DNA of 64,000 nucleotides from Talinum fruticosum. Its lineage: Eukaryota; Streptophyta; Magnoliopsida; Caryophyllales; Talinaceae. The stretch lies in contig JAITYX010000048.1 in NCBI GenBank assembly GCA_021018815.1, positions 2,596,501 to 2,660,500 on the forward strand, written 5' to 3'. The notes beneath the pieces were generated by a model that saw nothing but the letters and a program-made list of their open reading frames with translations, did not search any database and was not told where the DNA came from. Of the stretch, positions 50,701-62,161 are shown piece after piece. The first letter of the stretch is position 1, and the number at the start of each line of letters is the position of its first letter. The position numbers and the translations under genes are program-made.

Positions 50701-50860
50701 CTCGCCGAAATTTTCAGAGAATCTCGATTCTTTTGGGAATACCACCGGCATTACCTTTAAGTTGAGATTAGACAGTCAACCAACCCCAGGATGAGCCTTG
50801 GGAGTTTCCTTAAGGAACTCGGCGATGTAATACTCCCAGGGGATGTTTTGGGGTGTTACA
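47702..50860 (+). mobile_element. Solo LTR of the same family as 27494-30486 (3.16 kb)
   Basis: Starts TGTAATACCCGGAATTTTAA, ends TTTTGGGGTGTTACA, flanked by TCTCA (47697-47701) and CCTCA (50861-50865), a 4/5 target duplication. It lacks primer-binding site, polypurine tract and internal genes. It contains a GA-rich, GC-rich block at 48090-48620 ending in CTGAGGTGGGTAGTCTTATA (splice-donor-like), an AT-rich intron-like stretch, and near the end the duplicated motif GCGTGTGGCCGTTGAGTTGT / GCGTGTGGCTCGTCGAGTTT at 50587-50633, then TTTTATGCAGGATTTTAAGA (acceptor-like). Arg-rich and Ser-rich frames at 47941-48726 are shadows of base composition. Confidence 0.85.
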
Positions 50861-52212
50861 CCTCAATTGTGTATGTAAGTTTGATGGTGCTTTTAATTTT
50901 TATCACCAATAATCCCTTATCTCCTTGTCTTCCACCTCTATTTGGAATTATTGCATTTAGTTTTGAATTTTTTTTTTGGGACTATGCATGTTTGAAGAAA
51001 ACACTCGAAGGTATTGAAGTGAAAGGTACTGATAGATTTGGAGATCGTAAAATGGTATCAATTTCTCCTCTTTTCATTTTGACTGCATCAGTTGTTTCTT
51101 CAATTCTTTTTTTTCTTTTGCCTATATTGAATTTTCCAAATTTCTTTTTTTTTTTTGCACCAATTGGGAAACTTAAAATGATTTTGCTTGAATAAATATT
51201 ACTAGAATTAACATGATATTCGCTTGAAAGTTTCAAGTTCTCTGCATACACTAACTACTTTATGTTGTATTATTATGTGTGGTTATGAAATTCTCATGCT
51301 CATGTTTGATAATTGTTTATCTTCTAACTCAAAGACATAATTATTGAAGGTGATCCTTTGGCATTCAGACACGTGTTAAGAGGATATAGTGAATAAAGAT
51401 GATAGATATTAGAGAGAATATTGGTGAAGTGATTAAGGGTATCCTTTTGAAAGTGATCAACACACAACATCGAGTATTATGTTATTAAGTTTAGTGTATA
51501 GTATTATTTCCCTAGATGGTTGGTCTCTCCTTTCTTTATGCAATATATCCTAAAACTTTCGCAATATCAAAGATCTTTGTATTATTGACTTCATTGTTGT
51601 ACTTATCTTTTCCCTCAATAATGTATTATATTTTTAGTTTATTGGATTAGCTTTGACATATTTTCATCGATGATGATAACCCCATCATCCTTCTTAATAT
51701 ACGTCATTTTTGTCATTTATAATAATGTATCAATAATTTTAAATGATATATTTATCCATCTTTCATGGTTTTAGTTGGATTATTAACATTTCTTTATCAA
51801 TTATTTTATTTATTCTAAGTTACTTTTGTTTGCAATGTTAACTATATTTTTTATGTTCTATTTGACTATATTCTAATAATTGGAGTATTTACCTACATAA
51901 ATTTATCCATTAAAATAATATAAAATTATTAAAAAATTAATTTTGAAGCAACATGCAAATCTTAACTATTATAATATATATCAGACACGATTAGACTTTC
52001 ATTGATATTTTTGAGATACAATACTTCTAAAATCACTATAAAACACAATTCAACAGTGAAACCACATAGTCCTTTCTGAAGTACAAACATATATACAAAC
52101 ATATTTATTTTTTGGATTCATAAGCAAGCCCTTACGTCATGGGTTATCACTCTGTTGGGGACCGAAGGCCATGAATCGAGAATACGAAAATAGAAGTTTA
52201 TGAAATCGAAGT
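50861..52212. other. 3' flank of the terpene synthase gene
   Basis: AT-rich; no coding family seen. The frame 50791-51195 starts inside the solo LTR and is probably chance. The terpene synthase polyadenylation signal should lie in about 51950-52200, but I cannot pick one site. Confidence 0.4.
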
Positions 52213-55200
52213 TCAAATGGAGAAGTATTGAACATAGAGTGCCAATAGATTATCTTTGATAACTTCAGCTGGGTGTGTATAGCCATCCCCGCCTTTGTAG
52301 AGTGCATCCACCGCACGGCAAAGGTTGACGCCGACTTTACGAACTGGCTCGGGGAGCTCTTTGTCAATGCTTCTGAATATGAGGCCCTCATTTATGTCTT
52401 TCCATGCATCTTCTAGGAATTGTTCAAATATTTCTGTTGTTGCTTCTCTACTAAGACCATACTCCTTGCTGTAGCTTTCCACGGCCGAAACTGCAACTCC
52501 TCTTGCTTGTTCCTCCTATTGTTTTGATTGGTACAAATATGAATTTAATTTGGTACATTGAGTTCTAAAAGAATACATTCGTACATTATCTCACATATGA
52601 CCAGAGATTTTACCAAATGGGCTAAAATCCCGGAATTGAAACAAGCATGATTAATAATTATAGGAGGATAGTGTATGATACCTCATGAGAGTATATATCA
52701 TTTGTGAGTCGACAAATAAGCTGACAAGCTCTAATGGGCTTGGGTGATTGTCTTATGAGTTGAAAGGGCTTCACATCTGTGATTTCATCCATCCCTATAA
52801 AGCTTGCGATAATACACAGTTGAGCAAGTCCTGTGATCCTTCCCTCAACCATGTACTCCTCATAAGTTGGCGTATACTTCGTTTCACGCCTCTCTGCGCC
52901 TTCCATATACTTTTTACCGCATCTTTCACCTGAGTACGTCGTATAATTAAAAACACTTACATTTCAGGTATTATTACTCTATCATCACCTAGATTAATCA
53001 TCACAATAATTTGATTTTATTTCATTTTCTTGTCATTTTTAGGAAGTAAACTATAAAAGTTTAATTAAAATGTTTTATATCCCTCCTTGCATAAGATTTT
53101 TTAAAACTTTACTATAGTTTCATGTTAAAAATTTCCCCTTTTATTGGTTTTTGAATAAGCCCTTCACAAGTATTAGAAGCAAACCAACTAAGGGTTAGCT
53201 ACTAGTGGGTTATCAAGCCAAGGTTTTGACAACAATTTTCAAGGATGTTACCAACTAATATAAATTGAGAAAGCATAATCGTAGATGTCTTACAGTTTCT
53301 TTAACGAATTGAGCTGCAAGGGGTTGTCTCTCTTGATCAACTCCTGGGCAAGCTCTTCATAAAGGTCCACTGTAAATTTATAGACTAATTTCATATTATC
53401 TGATAATTGGTCCTTGGCATTCGAATTCCACCTCTCAAATGCGTCGGTGAGATGTTGGAGTTCCTCACGAGTCCCATAGGCATCATAGGTATCATCTAAT
53501 ACCGTAGTGAGAAGAACAACTTTTGCAAATAATATCCTTGCCAGTGAGTATTGAGGCTCAAAGTAGACGCCATTTGCAAAAAAGTGACTTTCCACACTTC
53601 TGTCCCTTGCATATGGAAACTCCCTTGCGAAATTTTTCCACCACCTAAACATTGGATAGAGTTATCGACTGTGCATAGGCCGAGCTGTTTATGAAAATAA
53701 GACAGAGAATTGAATGCATGTAATGTGGTCTTAACTGTTGAAGTTGGCTTAATTCCTTCCGGTGCAGTACTTGTAGTCTGTTGAAGTCCATTTTCGCAAG
53801 GCTTAGGAGCGTTTCATTGCGGGACTCATATTCCTCGTAGACGGAAATGAAATGATGGGTCTCCACCCTCAGCATGGTGTGATGCAGTGGGTGCTTCAGG
53901 GCTCGATGAGCTAGCTCAGAGGACTCAGCAACCGATTTGAGAAAATTGGTGGCAAAGATGAAAGCTTCTTCAAGTACATCTTCACCATGCACTCTCAATT
54001 GGGCAGCTTCATACAAACTCACCATACCCTTTACATCACGTTTTAGGCTCTCTTTAAATTTGCCTTCCTCATCAACAAATCTCTTAAACACATCTGCATA
54101 TCTCAAAAAACTTTAGCCATAAAAAATCTTACTCTTCAAGTATATAATGGTTTTTTGGGGTTATATGGGGCATGGAAGATTGAACCAAATCTGTGTCCGA
54201 TCGTCATATATTCGGGATGCATAATTGCAGGCACCCATTAGTCAATTTTATTTTAAAATACTCGATCTATATTAAAAAAAAATTTTTTTAAAAAAAGAGA
54301 CTTGTCAAATAAAATACTTTTTATTAAATTATATTAAACGCAGAAGTACGACAATCTTATAAAAGGTTTGTGAATCCACCACTAAACGACAGTACCCACG
54401 GCAATAATCTCAAGAATTGCATTCCACATGCGATGATGTACTGGTGGAGGAAACAGAGAACCTCTAATTTTGTGGTCGTTCTTTTTCTTAAATGATTCAA
54501 AATTTTGATAATGCGGATAGTGGGAATTCAAAAAATTCTACACTGTTTTTTCGGTCTTTCTATAATTGATAAAAACACTTCAATATTTTTATAAGTGTCC
54601 ACTTCAAAAATTTGTATCACTTTATAAAGAATTTTGGATATTTTTCCAACTGAGCATGAGACATCATAATCTAATATGCACATTTGTCATTGCATTCATG
54701 GCCGAGTTATGTTATTTTTTAAATATGTATGTCTAAAGGCATATGGCTTTTCACTATATAAATTTCCTACTTTACTTTTTTAATGGATAAATATTACACA
54801 TGTACACAAACTAGAAAGAATTGAACTCTAGTCTAATTTCTTTTAAAAGTCAATCATTATCATCAAAAAGATAAATTTTCATATTTGGAGGATGTTTAGT
54901 TTGGAAGTAGCAAGCTACATTCATCCTTATATGGGGCCTAAATCCACCACTTCTTAAGATTCCTCAATATATGTAGGATTTTTTTGCATCCCTAGGTTCA
55001 TAACATTAATTAATTTAACCTCGTATTTTTGGGTTTAATTTTAACTACCTAAAAATAGAGTTAGATTTTATGTGTGTTTGGGTAGCTTTGGCAGCGAAGT
55101 GCAAAAGTGACCGATATGGCAATGTTACTTTTGGCGGGTTAAGGTGATGGCTAATACAATAAATGGGAAATAAATATAGCACAAACCATGCGTGTATAGT

Positions 55201-56442
55201 GTATATCATGCATGTTTCTTCTTACCACAAGGAATTTTATATCCATGTTGCCTAAGGATCCGAAATTGCATAGCAGTTTCACGTAAATCACCATCAATCT
55301 CGAAATTATCTGTAGCAAATTCTTCAAAGATCCGATTGAGCAAAATTTCGATTTCTTCCTCATAGAAATAGGAAATGCCTAGATGTTCCACTGTATCGAT
55401 CAAACTCATCTTCTTTGCGACAGTTATGGTGTCATCCATTAGCATTATCCGAACTACCTCCTTGAGTGGTTCTATCTCCTTGCTGTACTTTTCCAATCTC
55501 TATTCAACATTAGTATATAACAACATTAAAATTATGTTTGATTGTATTGTTTTGTTAATTTGTTCAGGAAAAGGAAAAGGAGAAAAAGAAGATGAAATTG
55601 GGGGCAGGTTTCCTATTTCTTTCGAGCATCTACAAGTTCAAGTAGGATTGAGTATGTTAAGTGAAAGTAAAATAATAGGAGTCTTGCATGAAGATATACC
55701 TTAAGTGTTTTTTCTTAATTTACAAATTATTAGCATGTAATAAATTAAAAAAGAATGGTATAATTGAATAGAATAATTATATTACCAGTTATAAATTATG
55801 TAAAAGTATCATTTTTATCCATAATTTTTTACATTCATGATATTACACATGTGACACACCTTGTCAGTGGGGTTGATCCAATTAGGATGTTATTCAATAC
55901 TTGTCGGTATAATTGAGTATTATCAAAACTTTACATTTATAATTAATAATAATTATTTAAAAAATAGCGATTTTTATGTGAAAGACATCTTAATATAACT
56001 TAAGACAAGATATAGAAGAATGTCTTCACGTAAAATATATTCGCAAAAGTTGGATGACTAAAATGCCACTTAGGTACGAGTTAGAAGCATAGTGTTGTGA
56101 GTGCATCTTATTATAATATATCTTTTTTATTATTTAATTTTACCAAAAATTATCAACAATTGCATCATGATTTTTAAATTATAAAAAATTATGACTACTA
56201 ACCATATAAGTGGCAACAGTTTTCATTATTTAATCTTACCGAAAAACTAATCCAATTTATAGAGATCGCTATCATAATAAAGGAAGCAAGGATATTTTAG
56301 ACACAAGTAAATAAAATAAAATAAAATAAAGGTAATTTACCGAATTGTTTTCAGCGGAGAAGTTGATGAAAATATCTCCCCACATGTCGGCGGGAAATTG
56401 GGCAAGAGGGCGATTCACAGCTTCAACTTGAAGTTGGCTCAT
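52213..56442 (-). CDS. Terpene synthase, TPS-a (sesquiterpene) type, six exons
   Basis: Exons: 56442-56341, 55499-55226, 54093-53736, 53644-53294, 52922-52682, 52515-52213 (stop included). All introns except the fourth join at ordinary GT/AG sites in phase; the total is 542 residues, normal for cytosolic TPS-a enzymes, with no plastid transit peptide. Seen: RPx8W at residues 11-21 (R-P form rather than RR), an HGYKIPCDVF block across exons 2/3, RDR at 258-260, DDTYD at 295-299 and NDIYSHEEE (the NSE/DTE metal motif) at 436-444, formed across exons 5/6; DGYTH near the C-terminus. By family knowledge such enzymes ionise farnesyl diphosphate with Mg2+ bound by the two motifs; the product cannot be predicted. 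Odd points: the expected acceptor at 52931-52930 would start exon 5 at 52929 and give an in-frame stop at once (CT|G TGA); the frame is kept only with the acceptor ending at 52923. One usual intron is absent inside exon 4. It may be functional with shifted splicing, or a very young pseudogene. Confidence 0.85.
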
Positions 56443-56554
56443 GGTTGCTGGTAGACAGGCATATGCAATCAACTCAGTACATCTGCTTTGTTTGGTTGGT
56501 ATGAAAACTTAATTATAATTGGACTACTATTCACAATAACTAGTGTGCCGTCGC

Positions 56555-56562
56555 TATATATA
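56555..56562 (-). promoter_or_regulatory. Candidate TATA box of the terpene synthase, in Helitron 3' end
   Basis: Minus-strand TATATATA in the context CTCTATATATAGCGAC, about 113-120 bp upstream of the start codon. That would put a transcript start around 56525-56530 and leave a leader of roughly 85 nt. The other Helitron copy has CTCCATGCATAGCACG at this place, so the TATA string arose in this copy by a few substitutions. Use as a promoter is inference. Confidence 0.45.
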
Positions 56563-56579
56563 GAGTAATGTTGTACAAT

Positions 56580-57148
56580 TATACCCTGCAATCGGGTCAT
56601 TCGGTTCGGGTTAGTTCGGTTCGGGTTAATTTCGGATCGATCTTGTTCGGGTCCGGTTCGGTTTCGGGTTCGGGTCAACTTCGGTTCGGGTAAACTTCGG
56701 GTCGATCTCGTTCGGGTCTGGTTCGGTTTCGGTTCGGGTCAACTTCGGTTCGGTTCAACTTCGGGTCAATCTCGTTCGGGTTAAATTCGGGTTAATTTTC
56801 GGATCGCGTCGTAATCGGGTCACTTTTGGATCAAAATCGATTCAAAACTATGCCACTATAGGCACAAAAGTCCATCCTCAAAAAAAAGTGGGATGGGTCA
56901 CTTTTATTTAGGTTAAATCGATTCGGGTCTAATTCGGTTCGGGTCATTTTCGGTTCGATTCGGTTTCGGTTCGGGTCATTTTAGTTCGGGTCGAATCGGG
57001 TTCATTAGATTTCGAGTCGGTTTGGTTCAGGTCGGTTCATTTCGGTTTTCGGGTCAAAATCGGTTCAAGCTGTTTCGGATGTCGGTTCGGTTTGGGTTTC
57101 GGTCGTTCGGGTTGACCCATTCGGTTCGGGTCGGTTTTGCCGAGTCTA
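56580..57148. mobile_element. hAT-type MITE (569 bp) inside Helitron copy 2
   Basis: Flanked by perfect 8-bp duplications TGTACAAT (56572-56579 and 57149-57156). Ends TATACCCTGCAATCGGGTC and, inverted, TAGACTCGGCAAAACCGACC form an imperfect TIR. The body is degenerate TTCGGTTCGGGTCAA-type repeats. Helitron copy 1 reads straight through the site (ATTGTAGCACATT), which confirms the insertion. No coding capacity. Confidence 0.88.
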
Positions 57149-57681
57149 TGTACAATGCATAACTTAAGAAATTATTGAATTATTGAGCGATGTTATACTT
57201 GTGCGTTTCTTTTTCTCGATCGTTTGATTTTATTAAATGGTTTCACTTTCAAAAACATTCTTCTACATGTTATCCCCCTATAGCGAAAACGCTTTCGTGA
57301 CTCATTAAAATTATCGAATCCAACACATAAAAATCATTAGAGCTCAACACACATTCATCTTTCAATCATTCTAAATTTCAAAAGAATAAATAAATAATCT
57401 AAAATAATAAATAAAAAAGAATGTTAAAAATATCATCAAAGTTTTAAGATTACACTCGTAATTTGGAATATTAAGAAGTCATACCCCTCTAAGAGTCAAA
57501 CAATTTAAATAATCCTAACTCATACGAGTTATAAAAATATTGTGACAATATGTTTAAATATCAAAAGGTAAATATTAGTAGGAAAGGAATAATATATGAT
57601 TGGTAGATATTGAGTTAGATAATCTATAGATGACAATAAATATCATTATGTCACAAATTAATATTACAACACAAAATACAT

Positions 57682-57963
57682 CAAATCAATAAAAGAATAT
57701 CAAACTTATAACTCATAACTCTCTACAAAGTCGATACTAATTTAACTTAATTGATGTCTAAATAAATATTTATATGCAACCAACCTACTAAAATATAATT
57801 GATTTAAATATTACACAAACTCCAAATCAATAAAAGAATATCAAACTTATAACTCATAACTCTCTACAAAGTCGATACTAATTTAACTTAATTGATGTCT
57901 AAATAAATATTTATATGCAACCAACCTACTAAAATATAATTGATTTAAATATTACACAAACTC
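57682..57963. repeat. 141-bp tandem duplication inside Helitron copy 2
   Basis: CAAATCAATAAAAGAATATC begins at 57682 and 57823, and the sequence repeats, apparently without differences, down to ACACAAACTC. Copy 1 of the Helitron has a single unit. Either a recent duplication or an assembly artefact. Confidence 0.85.
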
Positions 57964-60097
57964 TTAAAAAGTATACATATACCCATAATGGGATCTTATT
58001 TTTTAAAATTATACGGTGAATATAATGATTTATCCATTCTTACCTGCCTCCCGCACAAAGATAATTAAACATATAATAACTACTTATATTGAGATTAATA
58101 GAGAAAAATATTATAATGATAGAAGTGATCCAAATATATTTAACAATAATAGGTAATTTGTATCATAGTAAACGGCATGATAGGTCAATTCGCTATGTAG
58201 GGTAATAAAATCATATGTGTTTCGTACTTATATTGAAAATTGATCGCGATTTTAGTAGTGAATCAATGGGGCAAAAATATTGATACAATTGAATAATGGT
58301 AATTGGCTTGTGTGGAGTTGATATTTCACCTTTCACATTTCTTTTTCACGGTTTTAATATCTTAATTTAGGTTATTTTATAGTTTTAGTTGTTTATGATA
58401 TAAACATAATAGAGTCAATTGAGATTTTATAAATACATGTTTTACTCGATTAACAACCATTTGCTTCTCTCGAGACACAACTCTTCCTCTCAACAATTAA
58501 TTAACATAATAAGAGTAACATGAAGTTCTATTTCAAGATGGCGGGGAGGTTTGATGGTGAATACTCATCTTCTAATAATTTAGAAAACTTACAATAGTAA
58601 AAGATATGATTTAAATATGTTTGTCAATAATAAGTCACGAGATAGACATGTTAGGAAGAAACTAAAATAAACTGTATTTGTAACAAAAAAATGATCCGTA
58701 TGTTGTGCAAAAATTTTGAGACAAATGAATTTATTCGAAATCCTATGGGCTTAATAGAAGTTGACATATTAAGTTTGCAATCCTTTAAACATAACACAAG
58801 TTACAAACTTAAAGTCCACAAATTACGAACTGAAGCAATATAATTCCTAACTTTCTATTCGTTAAGTTTTATTCCTCAACATATTTGAATCATAAATTTC
58901 TATATTGTAGGTATTTTTAATTATTAATATCAAGTATATATGTAGTTGTTATATTTTTATTATATTAATTTATAATTTCTTAAATTTTATTAAATCATTC
59001 TATACATATGATGAATGTAATAACCAAATCGCTTCCTCAAATAGTTAAAATATTTAAATATTATTTTTATAACATGTTCCTGTTGATTTTAATGTTAAAA
59101 ATTCTTATAATAAATATATTTTGAACTAACACAATTTTATGGCACTAAGTCAAAAAACACCATCAACAATGAAAAATTAATAATGTTAGACAAAATTATT
59201 ATATTTCGGGCCCAAAATAATATTGCATATCAATATGCATAAAAATACATGAGAGCTAATATACAATCCAAACCCTAAATAAATAAATACATAACTATAT
59301 ATATTAATTTTATTTTATGTCTTAATATATTTTAATTTTCAAATTACATGTTCTGTTCTTTTTTGTTATTTTTTAGTCAATTTGTTAGAAGTTAGAATAA
59401 AATTAATCTTCTTCGGTTAATTTTATTTTTTTATTATTATAGGGTTTAGCTAGAGTATTAATATGTTAATATTAATTTTCTTAGTTTTTATAATTTTTTA
59501 GATTTTGTTTGTAATTTAGGTTAAAGTAGGTCTTTAATTTAATAAATTTATAAATTTAGTTTTTTTATTTTTATTTTACGTGTTTAGGATATATTCAGGT
59601 CCAAAATATAATTTTAATATTCTGGTATTTAATTATTTATTTTCTCATTTATTTAGTGCAGTTTATTATTTGTTTTACTTTCTATTGAAGATTATATTTT
59701 TATTTTATTATTTTTAATTCTGTTTAATTTTTCTGGAAAATTATAAAAAAATATTTTTGGGTTTTAGTTTACTTTTATGTTTTTTTAGATTTTTGATTTA
59801 ATTTATTATATAATTTTGTATATTTGTTATTCATCAATGTTCTACTTTATAATATATAACTGATTTGATAATTTTTCAGACTTATTTACTAATTTAGGTT
59901 AAAGTATGTTTTTAATTTAATAAATTTATAAATTTAATTTTTTTATTTTTATTTTCGATTTTTAGTCTATTAGGTCTAGAAAATAGTTTTAATATTTTGG
60001 TAATTTAATTACTTATTTTCGTATTTATTTAGTACATTTTATTATTTGTTTAACTTTTTGTTTAAGATTATGTTTTTATTTTATTATTTTAATTTAA

Positions 60098-60100
<3 letters not shown>

Positions 60101-60143
<43 letters not shown>
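60101..60143. repeat. (ATT)n microsatellite in Helitron copy 2
   Basis: Uninterrupted ATT run followed by TTTTGGCATGGAGTAAAAAA. The inverted counterpart in copy 1 is the (AAT)n run at about 15510-15550, so the microsatellite is part of the Helitron. Confidence 0.9.
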
Positions 60144-60291
60144 TTGGCATGGAGTAAAAAAGAGTCCATATATGAGTAGAAACCTATTTTTTTAATGATA
60201 AATTATTTTTTTTATTGGACGAAACTCCTAAATTCACTCTCGGACCGCCATGTCATCTTTTTGAAAAGATTACTATTATATATAGTATAGA

Positions 60292-60442
60292 TTATTACTA
60301 TTATTTTGGCATGAGTAAAAAGAGTGCATATATGAGCGGAAACCTATTTTTTTAATAATAAATTATTATTTTTTATTGAACGAAACTCTTAAATTCACTC
60401 TCAAACCGCCATATCATCTTTTTGAAAAGATTATAGTATAGA
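60292..60442 (-). mobile_element. Additional Helitron 5' end in tandem
   Basis: Minus-strand TCTATACTATAATCTTTTCA at 60442 starts a second copy of the first ~150 bp of the Helitron, running into AATAATAGTAATAA and then directly into the 5' end at 60291. Preceded by A on the minus strand. No separate 3' end was found for it. Confidence 0.75.
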
Positions 60443-60463
60443 TAACAACTAATTTGTGAGTGG

Positions 60464-60502
60464 CAGCAACAACAACAGCAACAACAACAACAACAATAAT
60501 AA
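60464..60502. repeat. (CAA)n microsatellite
   Basis: Imperfect CAA/CAG run followed by AATAATAATG. Confidence 0.85.
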
Positions 60503-60970
60503 TGATATCTAAATCCTGTATTTTTTTAAAAATGCAGTAATTTACTTTTTTGGTTAATTTCGAGTTACTAGATGATGCAAATTATAAAAAATTATCAACT
60601 TAAATTTTTAAATGCATTAATATTACACTTGACTTATTGAATATTTTCAAAGATAAAGCCAAAAATAATAATTATGAAAATTATAAGTATTTTATTATTT
60701 TTTAATAATTGTGTATCATAGAAGCTATCAAAAACAAAAAAAATTGTGTATTATAGTAAATAGGATATGTATCTATAATTATATCGCATCAAATATCTCT
60801 AATATTTCATATTTATATTTCTTAAAAAATGATAATTGTGAAAGTCTCTTATAATTTATTACTTTAGCTAAAAATAATAATTTATGAGGCTTAGAGTTAG
60901 ATTTAAATTAAGTTCCGAAAAATTCAAAGCTATAAGAACTTGTCACATGGCGTTTGTCAGCTTTGCCATG

Positions 60971-60972
<2 letters not shown>

Positions 60973-61020
<48 letters not shown>
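60973..61020. repeat. (AT)24 microsatellite
   Basis: Pure AT dinucleotide run of about 48 bp between CCATGTA and GAGCATATTT. It is self-complementary and could fold into a cruciform. Confidence 0.95.
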
Positions 61021-61023
<3 letters not shown>

Positions 61024-61180
61024 CATATTTTATTCATCGGATTCTTATTTCAAGGTAATGCAATCTGGCTCAACTCATAATGGAGCTAAGAGGAGGGATA
61101 GGTACCAAATTATCAAGACAAGTCTGGCACATCAACGTCACAATTTCCGTACAAAGAAAACATATTGCTTCCCCAACACC

Positions 61181-61820
61181 TAGGGGTGATCATGTATCTG
61201 TTTAGAGGATTTAGTTCAATTAATCGGATTTTTCACTTTATAAAAATGTGAGCCAAACTTTAATATGATAAACCGGTTAGCCGCAAATCGGTTAACTGAC
61301 TTAGTCGATTTGGTTCACCTATTATGAATACTACAAATTAGCTGATGAAATATTTTCATCCTAGCAATATCAAAAATGCTAATATTTTATCATTTAATAT
61401 GAGTATACATTAATTCCTAATGCCCCTGCTTGGGGTCCAACTAATCCAATGCCTAACTTGAGAAGTGAAAGAGATCAGAAAGCGATAGTAAGGCAACGCT
61501 TGCTTACTGTTATGGGCTTACGACCTCGGTGTTTTCCAATATTACCCCACTTAGCATTACAAGCACATATGTAGATAATAAAGATTAAAAAACTTAAAAA
61601 TCATTACTTCACCATCACTAAATTGTGAAAAAGAAAATAATTAAAAAATAAAAAATTACTCAGTTCAATTCAGTTAACCGACAATTCAAAAATCTTGAAC
61701 CGAAACCGTAACAAGATAAACCTAGTTAATCGGATATTCATTAACCAGATTTTTCAAACTAGTTCAATTTAGCCGATTTTCAATTTGATTTATCGATTCT
61801 GATTGTTTTGCTCACCTTTA
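61181..61820. mobile_element. Non-autonomous hAT-type element (640 bp)
   Basis: Ends TAGGGGTGATCATG and, inverted, TAAAGGTGAGCAAAAC. Flanks CCAACACC (61173-61180) and CTAACACC (61821-61828) match at 7 of 8. Internal CGGTTAGCCGCAAATCGGTT and related GGTTAA/CGATTT repeats sit near both ends. No reading frame. Confidence 0.78.
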
Positions 61821-62161
61821 CTAACACCTAAACTTTGGTGGAGAGTGTGGAAGATAGGGGTGAAAGCAAACTAGGCTACCATCTTTTGGACAACCCCCAC
61901 CTTTTACTTATTATAAGATGAACTATACTTAGATTGACAATTGATAATGTGTATGCTTAACTTATGACCATCTCACTAAAATAAATTATGAGGCGATTTC
62001 ATATAAAAACTTGCCTCTTTCGTTTATTATATATTTGTTAGAAGTCAAATAAACAGTTGTTTTGTTTATTATATATTTGTTACAAAATCAAATCCATCAA
62101 TTGAGATTTGGACTCGTCAAACTAGACAAAATCTTCGATAATGGAAGGGATGGACCAAGTA

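Larger units (their letters stand above)
56540..60291 (-). mobile_element. Non-autonomous Helitron, copy 2, ending next to the terpene synthase
   Basis: Minus-strand 5' end TCTATACTATATATAATAGT at 60291, preceded by A; 3' end GCGACGGCACACTAG at 56540, followed by T. It matches copy 1 (15351-18369) along its length in opposite orientation; the 3' terminal 45 bp align as ATTGTA(C/G)..ACATT.CTC..T..ATAGC. It contains a hAT MITE (56580-57148) 40 bp from its 3' end and a 141-bp tandem duplication (57682-57963). No Rep/helicase gene. Its 3' end is about 97 bp upstream of the terpene synthase ATG. Confidence 0.85.

Noticed and set aside
56580..57148. TTCGGTTCGGG repeats as a telomere-like or protein-coding repeat
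   Set aside because: Bounded by hAT-type ends and perfect 8-bp duplications inside a Helitron; a MITE explains it fully.
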